Shown here: positions 7,605 through 14,688 of the stretch, in pieces | Position numbering within the stretch: the stretch's first letter is position 1 | Layout of the letters: every line of letters starts with the position of its first letter | Origin: JAGDYD01 sp046536675 | GTDB taxonomy: Archaea > Micrarchaeota > Micrarchaeia > Micrarchaeales > CABMGC01 | Direction of reading: 5' to 3' | DNA length: 48,788 nucleotides | Assembly (NCBI GenBank): GCA_046536675.1 | Contig: JAWDMK010000003.1 | Coordinates: 1 to 48,788 of the forward strand | The notes under the pieces: model-generated | The model's database searches: none | What the model was told of the DNA's origin: nothing | What the model saw: the letters and a program-made list of their open reading frames with translations, nothing else | Position numbers and translations under genes: made by a program

Positions 7605-7670
7605 ACCCGGATTGCGAGCTTATTCCAAGCTTGGGAAGCTCGTATCGTAACCAGGTTGGATCACTAGCGC
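7587..7670 (-). tRNA. tRNA-Gly (anticodon CCC) with an 11-nt intron
   Basis: The minus strand folds with acceptor GCGCTAG/CTAGCGC, a D arm, T arm CCGGG-TTCAAAT-CCCGG and an anticodon stem CGAGC/GCTCG. The anticodon loop is interrupted: reading TTCCCA, then AGCTTGGAATA, then A. Removing the 11 nt at 7621-7631 leaves a 7-nt loop with anticodon CCC and a 73-nt tRNA, with the intron at the canonical 37/38 site. TTCC pairs with GGAA of the intron, which leaves bulges CA^A and TA^A, both cut after the second base. The second helix of a full bulge-helix-bulge is replaced by a small loop. CCA is not encoded. Confidence 0.9.
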
Positions 7671-7712
7671 ATTATATAAAATAAATAGGAAAAGGATTTT
7701 TATGCGTTAAGC

Positions 7713-8468
7713 TTACCTTATGTATGTCATGTTATCCTTTGGCGGCTCTGCGCCCTTCATAGCTTCTTCTATTGTCTTCATCAGCTTCTCTGTTTCTTTT
7801 TTAACAGATTCTAAATCTGAAAGGTCTATGCTTATTCCAAGTATAGAAGAAAGCTTCTCCAAAACAGCCTTTGCAGCATTTGCATCTACTTCTACTAAAC
7901 CCGTCTCTCCCATCAAGCATGCCGCATCTATTTTATGCTTCTTTGCAAACTCTATTATAAGACCTGCAGAACCCCATATAGTACCGCTTGCAACACCGAA
8001 TATAATACCCTTTTCTTTCAAACTATTTATCTGTTCGTCTGTTGTTGCAACACCGAAAACCCTCGGATTCTGAACATAATGATCAGCTATGTTGTACCCG
8101 CCAACGGTTATGATCCTTTTGCCACCTAGCGACTTGAAGAACTTTACTATTTTTTCATTAACCTCGTATTGGCCTTCGGGGGTAACAGCTTGAGTGTCGC
8201 CAAGAAGTATTACTATATCGCTTTCTTTTTTCTTTGTATTCTTCCAATAGTAAAATCTATTGTTTACCATTCTACTTTTCCCGTTAGGAAGCATTATCAC
8301 TTGATGCGGAAACGAAGAAGAGTATAAAGTAGCAAACTTCTTTGCCTTTAGCTTGTTCTTAAGGTGTTCAGCAACTAAGCTCCCAACACTACCGATACCA
8401 GGCAGCCCCACCACCAAAATAGGGTTGTTTAACTTTACTTTTTTGTAGTATATTTTTGAGCCTTTCAT
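7713..8468 (-). CDS. PAC2 family protein (proteasome assembly chaperone-like)
   Basis: A 251-residue soluble protein of the PAC2 fold. It shows 'PILVVGLPGIGSVGSLVAEHL' near the start, 'VILLGDTQAVTPEGQYEVNEKI', 'IITVGGYNI' and 'GVASGTIWGSAGLIIEFA', the regular landmarks of archaeal PbaA/PbaB-like proteins. These assist 20S proteasome assembly or are stand-alone members of unknown role. Its ATG overlaps the aIF2-alpha stop as ATGA, so translation is coupled. It ends the operon GINS - L44e - aIF2-alpha - PAC2; the link to translation genes is common in archaea. Whether it acts on the PsmA encoded at 35.3 kb is inference. Confidence 0.85.
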   Translation of the reverse strand: MKGSKIYYKKVKLNNPILVVGLPGIGSVGSLVAEHLKNKLKAKKFATLYSSSFPHQVIMLPNGKSRMVNNRFYYWKNTKKKESDIVILLGDTQAVTPEGQYEVNEKIVKFFKSLGGKRIITVGGYNIADHYVQNPRVFGVATTDEQINSLKEKGIIFGVASGTIWGSAGLIIEFAKKHKIDAACLMGETGLVEVDANAAKAVLEKLSSILGISIDLSDLESVKKETEKLMKTIEEAMKGAEPPKDNMTYIR

Positions 8469-9226
8469 TGAGATTCGCTCTCCATTTTTTTAAGTTCAAC
8501 AAAACCTTGGGTTATCTCCTTTCTTAAAATCTCCTCCGCTTTCTTTATCTTCGACTCTGCTGAATGGTAATCTATATCTTCTGCAGATAGTTTATAATGC
8601 GGTGCACCAAGATATAAAACCTCTACCCCTAGCACCTTTACTTTGCTCAATGCAGCTTTGATAATATCTATACCTCTCTCTGTATCGTAATCTTCTATCT
8701 CCGCAATGTAATTGACTCTATACCTCCTTGGCCTAATGTTCTTTCTTACTATCTCAATAAACTTGTTTTTGAACTCGGGATCTATTGTTCCTATATCCTC
8801 TCCGCTTATTATCGCTTCTATAACGTCAGAATAATTCTGGAACTTCTGCGCAAGCGCAGCCTTTATCTCTTCTTTTTTATTTTCCCTTTTTGACTCGCCA
8901 AGAGCCTGTTCAAAAAGTTTTTCAGACCTTTTCTCAAGATTGTATTGACTTATCTTATCCTTTTCTTCTTTTTTGCTCACTTTTTTGAGTGATAAATCAA
9001 TTGCTTTTTTCTCAGGATCAACAAATACAACTTTTGCAACACGTTGCTGTCCTTCTTTTATGAATTCGTGTATATTTTTAATCCAACCGGGTGCAACCTC
9101 TTTTATAGGAAGGTATGCATCTAAATTATATTCTACTAAATCACAGTATGCTCCGAAAGGCATTATCTTCTTTATTCTAACGATAACTAGCTCGCCATTT
9201 TCAGGAAGCTTCTTTGGATATATCAT
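8465..9226 (-). CDS. translation initiation factor 2 subunit alpha
   Basis: aIF2-alpha is one of three subunits that deliver initiator tRNA-Met to the small ribosomal subunit. The 253-residue protein has an N-terminal S1/OB domain (residues 10-85, 'GELVIVRIKKIMPFGAYCDLVEY..DAYLPIKEV'), then 'ISQYNLEKRSEKLFEQALGE' opening the helical domain, and the alpha/beta C-terminal domain ('YIAEIEDYDTERGIDIIKAAL'). The start ATG is 4 nt downstream of the L44e stop. In many archaea S27e lies between these genes and Nop10 follows aIF2-alpha; both are absent here. The initiator tRNA-Met that it would bind is encoded 1 kb away. Confidence 0.93.
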   Translation of the reverse strand: MIYPKKLPENGELVIVRIKKIMPFGAYCDLVEYNLDAYLPIKEVAPGWIKNIHEFIKEGQQRVAKVVFVDPEKKAIDLSLKKVSKKEEKDKISQYNLEKRSEKLFEQALGESKRENKKEEIKAALAQKFQNYSDVIEAIISGEDIGTIDPEFKNKFIEIVRKNIRPRRYRVNYIAEIEDYDTERGIDIIKAALSKVKVLGVEVLYLGAPHYKLSAEDIDYHSAESKIKKAEEILRKEITQGFVELKKMESESQ

Positions 9227-9230
9227 TTGA

Positions 9231-9515
9231 TCAACGCTTTATTTCAAGCTTCTTTTTTGTTCTGCCTCCACCAAGCACACGTTCTACAGACTTATTGCAT
9301 ACAGTACATGTAAGTATGACCTTCTGCTTTTTACCCAGTTTTTTGGTGTGAGGCTTTGGCTCTACACTACCTACATGTCCTCTTATTGCTCTTTCGTGCC
9401 TTCTCCTACCTACATTAAGCCATCTCTCTGGTTTTTTTGAATAAAGCTTTACCGTGTGCATTGTGTGCTTTCTACAATATGGGCAGTAAGCCATTATTTC
9501 TTTTGGAATTTTCAT
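9231..9515 (-). CDS. rpl44e: 50S ribosomal protein L44e
   Basis: A 94-residue basic ribosomal protein of the large subunit, near the E site. It opens MKIPKEIMAYCPYCRKHTMH and has a zinc site made of CPYC (C11, C14) and CTVC (about C71, C74), as expected. 'GRRRHERAIRGH' and 'PHTKKLGKKQKVIL' are conserved family segments. A GTGAG Shine-Dalgarno lies just upstream of the ATG. It is the second gene of the GINS-led operon. Confidence 0.95.
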   Translation of the reverse strand: MKIPKEIMAYCPYCRKHTMHTVKLYSKKPERWLNVGRRRHERAIRGHVGSVEPKPHTKKLGKKQKVILTCTVCNKSVERVLGGGRTKKKLEIKR

Positions 9516-9533
9516 AATCTCACTTCTTGCTTG

Positions 9534-10016
9534 CTAAACCAATTCTCCTATCTTGTTTTGAAGTATATATTCAATTTCTTTGTTGTCGTCTATTTCTATT
9601 ATTTGATCTTTTGAGAAAGGACCTATCTTATTACCCTCTGGTGTTATTATTTCTGGTATGTCTAAGTTTATCTTTATTCTTTTTGCCTGCACAACTTTTG
9701 CTTCTTCATTCATTATTGCTTTTATTTTCTTAAACAAATCTTCCTCAGACTTTGGTATAGGCTGAGGTAATTGTTTATTATAAGCAAGATATATTAAAAC
9801 CTTTTGTGTGCGCTTTTCCTTAAGCTGCTTTACTAGCTTTGTAAAGTTTTCCAGATACTGCTTGCTTTCCATGCTTGGATTATTCTTTAGATTTTCTATT
9901 TCCTTATCTATCTGCTCGTAGAAATCTACAGGTAATGGTAACAATTCGCCTGTCTTCCTTTCGGCTTGAAGCTTGCTGAAAATTACTTCTGGTGTTATTT
10001 CCTCCATTTTTCTCAT
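9534..10016 (-). CDS. GINS complex subunit (Gins51/Sld5-like)
   Basis: GINS joins MCM (and RecJ/Cdc45-like proteins in archaea) to form the replicative helicase. The 160-residue protein has the A-domain signature 'LLPLPVDFYEQIDKEIENLK' near residue 25 and a helical 'FTKLVKQLKEKRTQKVLIYLAY'. A short C-terminal B-domain follows (about residues 110-160, 'EGNKIGPFSKDQIIEI'). A-then-B order is the Gins51/Sld5 type. Two in-frame ATGs (10014-10016 and 10005-10007) are both possible; a TATA-like run at about 10030-10045 suggests a leaderless or short-leader message. The gene heads an operon with L44e and aIF2-alpha, a common archaeal arrangement. Confidence 0.85.
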   Translation of the reverse strand: MRKMEEITPEVIFSKLQAERKTGELLPLPVDFYEQIDKEIENLKNNPSMESKQYLENFTKLVKQLKEKRTQKVLIYLAYNKQLPQPIPKSEEDLFKKIKAIMNEEAKVVQAKRIKINLDIPEIITPEGNKIGPFSKDQIIEIDDNKEIEYILQNKIGELV

Positions 10017-10053
10017 TAATTTTATTTATAAAAAAATATAAAAAGAAGTCAAT

Positions 10054-10167
10054 AGACCCCATACTTCCACTAATCTCTTTAGTTTTACTTTATTATAAAT
10101 TACCTTATTAATATAACTTAGTTATCAATAACAACAGTTGAGTTTGAAAATAGCGGAAGTAAGGTCT
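10054..10167. repeat. long-range inverted repeat between the GINS and tRNA-iMet genes
   Basis: The left arm 10054-10070 (agaccccatacttccac) and right arm 10153-10167 (gcggaagtaaggtct) are complementary over about 11 base pairs (AGACC/GGTCT and ACTTCC/GGAAGT) around a small internal loop. They enclose about 82 AT-rich bases that hold a perfect 13-base palindrome, ataacttagttat (10113-10125). The GINS promoter lies just to the left and the tRNA trailer to the right. It could be a processing stem on the tRNA transcript, an operator or a small RNA. Confidence 0.4.
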
Positions 10168-10174
10168 CTTAATT

Positions 10175-10248
10175 AGCGAGGGATGGATTTGAACCATCGT
10201 TCTCCGGGTTATGAGCCCGGCGGGCACTCCAGACTACCCTACCTCGCT
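10175..10248 (-). tRNA. initiator tRNA-Met (CAU)
   Basis: The minus strand gives a 74-nt cloverleaf with acceptor AGCGAGG/CCTCGCT-type pairing, anticodon arm CGGGC-TCATAA-CCCGG, and T arm GATGG-TTCAAAT-CCATC. The first pair is A1-T72 and the anticodon stem carries three consecutive G-C pairs, both hallmarks of archaeal initiator tRNA. No intron is present and CCA is not encoded. It follows the TFE gene by 6 nt on the same strand. Confidence 0.93.
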
Positions 10249-10254
10249 ATAAAA

Positions 10255-10998
10255 TCAATGAGCAACAGTATTTCCTTTTTCTATAAGTCGTTGAGCATCT
10301 TCTTTGCTTATTCTTACCAGATTTCCACCACAGTCGCACTTAAACTTCATCTCAACCGCAGTGTCAAAAGGGAAGAGAACCCTGCTCTTTTCAAAGCACG
10401 TATCGCAAATGAAGAAATCATTGCAATCATCAGGCAACTTGTATTTGGCCGATTTGCTACTTTCTGAAATAGTTCTTTTTACCTTTTCTATATTGTTTGC
10501 GTTGATATACCATTTGAAGGTCAGCCAACCGTTCTTATCCTTCAAAGTATCATACTTTGTTATGCCATAGGTATTAAGGGTATTAAGGATCCTTCTCACT
10601 TCATTTATCTTTATGTCTAGCTTGCTTGCAAGCTCTTCGTCGCTTAAAGGTTCGTTAAGGGTAGATAGTATGTCTATCGCTTTTCTTCCAACATTCTTTA
10701 TTATATAATCAGAGAAATCCTTATTATTTATCATCTCATCAATAAACTTTACAGTCTCTACAGTGTTTTTTGCAACCTGCTCCTTTAATCTGTTTACTTT
10801 TTGTAGCTTTTTTGTGTTTTTTATGCTTTTGTTTGCTTTTTTAATCTGCATATGTCTAGCTTTTGAAGCTAGTTTGGCCTTCGCCACCTTCTTCTTAGCT
10901 ACTTTTGTAGGCCTGGTAAGCTTAGCGGTTTTACCTATCTTGCCCTTATTTTTTGCTTGGATTTTCACTTTTGGAACTTGCTTATAATAACCAGCCAT
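10255..10998 (-). CDS. tfe: transcription initiation factor TFE-alpha with basic N-terminal tail
   Basis: TFE helps RNA polymerase open promoters with TBP and TFB. From the preferred ATG at 10996-10998 (Shine-Dalgarno GGTGAT just upstream) the protein is 247 residues. Residues 85-175 form the winged helix ('NVGRKAIDILSTL', 'LSDEELASKLDIKINEVRRILNTL', 'GWLTFKWYI'), and 195-225 the zinc ribbon with C198, C201, C221 and C223. Residues 1-80 are a lysine/alanine-rich tail with no equivalent in typical archaeal TFE and resemble the tails of nucleic-acid-binding proteins. The open frame extends ten residues further upstream. A TATA-like box (atttatatt) lies at about 11030-11045. Confidence 0.88.
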   Translation of the reverse strand: MAGYYKQVPKVKIQAKNKGKIGKTAKLTRPTKVAKKKVAKAKLASKARHMQIKKANKSIKNTKKLQKVNRLKEQVAKNTVETVKFIDEMINNKDFSDYIIKNVGRKAIDILSTLNEPLSDEELASKLDIKINEVRRILNTLNTYGITKYDTLKDKNGWLTFKWYINANNIEKVKRTISESSKSAKYKLPDDCNDFFICDTCFEKSRVLFPFDTAVEMKFKCDCGGNLVRISKEDAQRLIEKGNTVAH

Positions 10999-11114
10999 AA
11001 GCATCACCATCAATAAATTTATGCACAATTTAATATAAATATATTCCTATTTACAGAGTAAAATAAAGAAAAATAAACAGAAAAAACATTTCTTAATTCT
11101 TTTTTTGTTCAAAA

Positions 11115-11189
11115 CGGGCCCGAGGGGATTTGAACCCCTGACTTACTGGTTAAGAGCCAGTCACTCTGACCAAGCTGAGTTACGGGCCC
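11115..11189 (-). tRNA. tRNA-Lys (CUU)
   Basis: The minus strand folds as a 75-nt tRNA: acceptor GGGCCCG/CGGGCCC, anticodon arm ACTGG-CTCTTAA-CCAGT, T arm AGGGG-TTCAAAT-CCCCT. The anticodon is CTT, so lysine. No intron is present and CCA is not encoded. It lies alone between TFE and the HD hydrolase gene. Confidence 0.94.
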
Positions 11190-11218
11190 AAGTGTTATTT
11201 TTATTGCTTAAGCTTATA

Positions 11219-12352
11219 TTAATTACTTCTTACTTTTATATCTAACTTTTTAATCGATTTAAGTATCTTTTCCTTATTTCTTCTGTCAGACGCAATTATT
11301 AACTCCTTCCTCTCCTTCTCTAAGCTCTTTATAATAGGGGAGAGATCTTCAATATTCCCCAGCTTCTTTTTATCTCTATTCAAAATTGGTATCTTTTCTG
11401 TTAAAAACCTTATCTTATCTTTAGACACAATAAATTCATCTTCCCTTAAGCCTGAATATTTGATTATTGCACTTTCAATCTCATTTATCTCTGGTGCAGC
11501 CTCTATGCTTCCAACAAATACCCTTTTGAATAGCTTTCTTTCGAGCAATCTGGCAATAAGTTTGTTTGATACTTTTGAATTTGCGAGCTTTGTTATAAGT
11601 TCAAAATCCCTCATAGAAGGATACTCTTTAATATCAAGCTCCTCATTTTCAATTGCAAGCCTTACCGCTTTTTCAAGCATACTGTTTGCTATAACAACAG
11701 CATGGTGGTGATAAACGGTGGTTGACATAAAATACCTTGCTAGAAGGAGTGATTCTGCAGGATGCAGGCCTTGCTCATATACCGCTAGGCGATCTTTATA
11801 AAGTACCATTTTGCTCTTTATCTGTTGATAATCTATAATACCATAGGTTGTGCCAGTATAATATGCATCTCTTAAAAGATAATCAAGCCTGTCCGAGCCA
11901 AGCGAAGCGGTTACTATCTCACCATTTAGTTTTCCTGAGAGCTTTTTAATTATATTTTCTACGTCTAAGCCGTTGTCCTCTAGTACTTCTCTTATCTCTC
12001 CTTTAGTTATTAGCCTTTTGCCAATCTCTTCGTGATTTGTATGTAAATATTTTTTAAGTATAGGATCAGAGGTGTGTGAAAAAGGGCCATGACCTATATC
12101 ATGAAGTAAGCCAGCAACCGCAAGCATCTCAACTTCTTCCTCTTCAAGACCCATTTCTTTAGCTATCTCTTTAGTAATGTGCATTGTGCCGAGAGAGTGT
12201 TCAAATCTCGAATGCGTAGCCCCAGGATAGACAAGATAAGCCAGACCTGTTTGCCTCACGTATCTGAGTCTTTGCATCTCTGGCGTATCAAGGAGCATCG
12301 ACTCTGCAGGAGTGAGTTCTATATTGCCAAATATTGCATCTTTTATGAACAC
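11219..12352 (-). CDS. HD-domain phosphohydrolase (dNTPase/SAMHD1-like)
   Basis: A 377-residue protein with a clear metal-binding HD site: H52 in 'SRFEHSLG', H84-D85 in 'GLLHDIGHGPFSH', and the distal Asp in 'LGSDRLDYLLRD' (D154/D157). The opening 'IKDAIFGNIELTPAESMLLDTPEMQRLRYVRQTG' is the standard start of dGTPase/SAMHD1-like hydrolases, which cut dNTPs to nucleosides and triphosphate. The true substrate is unknown. The GTG start at 12350-12352 directly abuts the stop codon of the cDPG synthetase gene, so the two are co-transcribed. Confidence 0.85.
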   Translation of the reverse strand: MFIKDAIFGNIELTPAESMLLDTPEMQRLRYVRQTGLAYLVYPGATHSRFEHSLGTMHITKEIAKEMGLEEEEVEMLAVAGLLHDIGHGPFSHTSDPILKKYLHTNHEEIGKRLITKGEIREVLEDNGLDVENIIKKLSGKLNGEIVTASLGSDRLDYLLRDAYYTGTTYGIIDYQQIKSKMVLYKDRLAVYEQGLHPAESLLLARYFMSTTVYHHHAVVIANSMLEKAVRLAIENEELDIKEYPSMRDFELITKLANSKVSNKLIARLLERKLFKRVFVGSIEAAPEINEIESAIIKYSGLREDEFIVSKDKIRFLTEKIPILNRDKKKLGNIEDLSPIIKSLEKERKELIIASDRRNKEKILKSIKKLDIKVRSN

Positions 12353-13678
12353 CTACTCACAACTTTTTATGAAGTTTTTAATCATAATATCGAACTTCTT
12401 TCCTATTGGCGAAAGCTCATAACTCACATGCACAATGGGCTTGTTCACCTTTATTATCCTGTTCAAATCAGTTGGCGTGGCAGATACTACAACATCACAT
12501 TTTGCGTTGTTAATGACTTGCTTCAATTCATCTATTTGCTTTTTGCTATAGCCAAGTGCAGGCAGTATCTTCTTAATATTGTATTTTTTGTAGGCCTCTT
12601 TTATTGTACCTACTGCATATTTTTCTGCATCTATAATCTCCTTTGCCCCATAATTCTTAGCAGCGACTGTCGCAGCTCCAAATTTCATATTACCATGTGT
12701 TACAGTGGGTCCGTCTTCTATAACGAGGACCCTTTTACCTCTAATCTTCTCTTCATCTGCACTTATGACAGAGTTAGCAAAAATAATCTTTGCCCTGCTA
12801 TTTATCTCTCTAAGATTCTTCACCAATCTTTCTATTTCAAGCTTTGTTGCAGAGTTTATTTTGTTTATGAGTAGTATGTCAGCCATTCTGGCAACAGTCT
12901 CACCAGGATAGTAATTTAATTCGTTCCCAGCACGAAGAGGATCCGCTACAGTTATCATCAAGTCAGGTTTTATAAACGGCGCATCATTATTTCCACCATC
13001 CCATATAATAATATCTGCCTCTTTTTCTGCGCTTCTTAGTATTTTTTCATAATCTACGCCAGAATAAACAATTGTGCCTTCCTTTATGTGTGGTTCATAG
13101 TCTTCCCTTTCTTCTATTGTGCATTTTTGCAAATCAAGGTCTTTTAAATTTTCAAATCTCTGCACAGCCTGCTTGGCAAGATCACCATATGGCATAGGGT
13201 GCCTTATCACCACTGGTTTCTTCCCGTATTGTTTAATTAGCCTAGCAATATAGCGTGATGTTTGGCTCTTCCCAGAGCCTGTTCTAACAGCACATACCGC
13301 TATTACGGGCTTTTTTGACTTGAGCATTGTTCTCTCCGGTGCAATCAACCAAAAGTCAGCACCATGTGCATTAGCTATGCTTGCTTTATGCATAACCTCT
13401 TGATATGGTAAATCACTGTATGCCTGCACACAAATATCTGCTTTATACTTATCAATAAGTGTGCCGAGCAGCGATTCATCATAAATTTTTATACCTTCTT
13501 TATACTGCTCTCCGGCAAGCTCGCGGGGATATTTTCTATTAGATATAAATGGTATTTGATTTGCTGTGAATGCAACAACCTCATATGCTCTATTCCCTCT
13601 AAAAAGAACATTGAAGTCATGAAAGTCTCTTCCTGCGGCGCCAAGTATAATTACTTTCTTTCTGTTTGCCTTATCCAT
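12353..13678 (-). CDS. cyclic 2,3-diphosphoglycerate synthetase-like protein
   Basis: A 441-residue protein with an N-terminal Rossmann-like part (IILGAAGRDFHDFN, 10-23) and a P-loop AVRTGSGKSQTSRY at 130-143. 'DIIIWDGGNNDAPFIKPDLMI' is a Walker-B-like region. The 'AGRDFHDFN' start and 'RTGSGKSQ' P-loop are characteristic of the cDPG synthetase family, which makes the osmolyte/thermoprotectant cyclic 2,3-diphosphoglycerate in methanogens. The family also occurs in organisms not known to make it, so the product here is uncertain. A GGTGG Shine-Dalgarno lies immediately before the ATG. The HD hydrolase follows without a gap. Confidence 0.8.
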   Translation of the reverse strand: MDKANRKKVIILGAAGRDFHDFNVLFRGNRAYEVVAFTANQIPFISNRKYPRELAGEQYKEGIKIYDESLLGTLIDKYKADICVQAYSDLPYQEVMHKASIANAHGADFWLIAPERTMLKSKKPVIAVCAVRTGSGKSQTSRYIARLIKQYGKKPVVIRHPMPYGDLAKQAVQRFENLKDLDLQKCTIEEREDYEPHIKEGTIVYSGVDYEKILRSAEKEADIIIWDGGNNDAPFIKPDLMITVADPLRAGNELNYYPGETVARMADILLINKINSATKLEIERLVKNLREINSRAKIIFANSVISADEEKIRGKRVLVIEDGPTVTHGNMKFGAATVAAKNYGAKEIIDAEKYAVGTIKEAYKKYNIKKILPALGYSKKQIDELKQVINNAKCDVVVSATPTDLNRIIKVNKPIVHVSYELSPIGKKFDIMIKNFIKSCE

Positions 13679-13713
13679 TCCACCACAAATAATACTTGAA
13701 ATTAAAAATATAA

Positions 13714-14376
13714 TTAGCTTAAACCAAACTTTGCGCGCGCTTCTTCTTTTACCTTTGATATCTCCATAAAGTCATTCATTATTGATTGATTGTAAAGTGC
13801 TTCTACTTCTATGATCCCACTAAACAACTGATGCACAGCATCCTTGTAGGTTCTGTGTTCACGAGTATCTATAACTATTGTAACATTCCTGAATGCCAAG
13901 TTATTTTTGATATCATTTAATTGAAGGGCGATGTGCTTTCTTTTTGGATTATTATATATCTTTTTCACGATTTTGAGCCATTCAGAACTTATCTCCTCCT
14001 TGCTAAGCCCAAACCAGTAATGAAGCACCATCCAGTATACTTTGAAGAATCTTACGCTATCAGTTACTACAAATATCTTGTTGTTTGGTGAAAGGTCAAT
14101 GTAATCTTTCGCAAATAGGATATTTTCTCCAGTCGTACGTGACCTATCTTCGATCTTTACCTGCACATTATCCCCTAGAAGAGGTTTTAGGTACTCTGCC
14201 ATTGTTCCTGCCTCTGATTTTTCAGGGAACTTGAGGTTTGTATGACCACCGCAAAGTACGACAACGTCTATCTTTTTCTTCTTGGTAAAGGCTAGAAACC
14301 TATCAAGGTATCCTCTGTATTTCTTCATTGAAGGGTCAAAAAGGCCGAAACCAAATAATGTCGCATAATTTGTCAC
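13714..14376 (-). CDS. DUF218 / YdcF-like domain protein
   Basis: About 220 residues. The DUF218 pattern is visible as 'DVVVLCGGHTNLKFPEKSEAGTMAEYL', 'IEDRSRTTGENILFAKDYI' and 'FVVTDSVRFFKVYWM'. Bacterial relatives (YdcF, SanA, ElyC) bind nucleotides or act in envelope physiology, but biochemical roles are poorly known. Unlike many it has no obvious membrane helix at the start. The GTG at 14374-14376 is preferred over an upstream ATG because GGTGGTGAT lies four nt before it. A minus-strand TATA-like box sits at about 14439-14452. Confidence 0.7.
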   Translation of the reverse strand: MTNYATLFGFGLFDPSMKKYRGYLDRFLAFTKKKKIDVVVLCGGHTNLKFPEKSEAGTMAEYLKPLLGDNVQVKIEDRSRTTGENILFAKDYIDLSPNNKIFVVTDSVRFFKVYWMVLHYWFGLSKEEISSEWLKIVKKIYNNPKRKHIALQLNDIKNNLAFRNVTIVIDTREHRTYKDAVHQLFSGIIEVEALYNQSIMNDFMEISKVKEEARAKFGLS

Positions 14377-14409
14377 GAAATCACCACCTAATACTGATTG
14401 TAAAAGCAA

Positions 14410-14688
14410 TCATTTACTATTACAAACTTACAAACAAAATATATATAATTAGATACTTTATCAGATTAATATCCACTTTTGTTGAATAGGGTAACCGAAT
14501 CAAATAATAACCAATATGGACTATTGCTACAAAGAAAGCCAAATTAGGTATATATAAGGCATAGCTATATGCAATATGCATAATCTTTTTATACAGCCTT
14601 TTTTCGTCGATAAAGTATCCTCAAAAGGTTTAAAAGGTTTGAATTCTAAATAAATCTAACGGCCAGTGTAGCCAATTAGCTGATCTTT
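14410..14688 (+). promoter_or_regulatory. gyrBA upstream region with tandem repeats
   Basis: Together with 14377-14409, the leader of the DUF218 gene, this is the longest stretch without a gene (312 nt). It holds two exact tandem repeats: ATATGCA at 14567-14573 and 14574-14580, and AAAAGGTTT at 14623-14631 and 14632-14640. The second overlaps a TATA-like ggtttaaaag (14627-14636) about 55 bp before the gyrB ATG, predicting transcription from about 14658. Another TATA-like ggtatatataagg lies at 14548-14560. The left end carries the DUF218 promoter. No Shine-Dalgarno precedes gyrB and no RNA gene is recognised. Confidence 0.45.
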
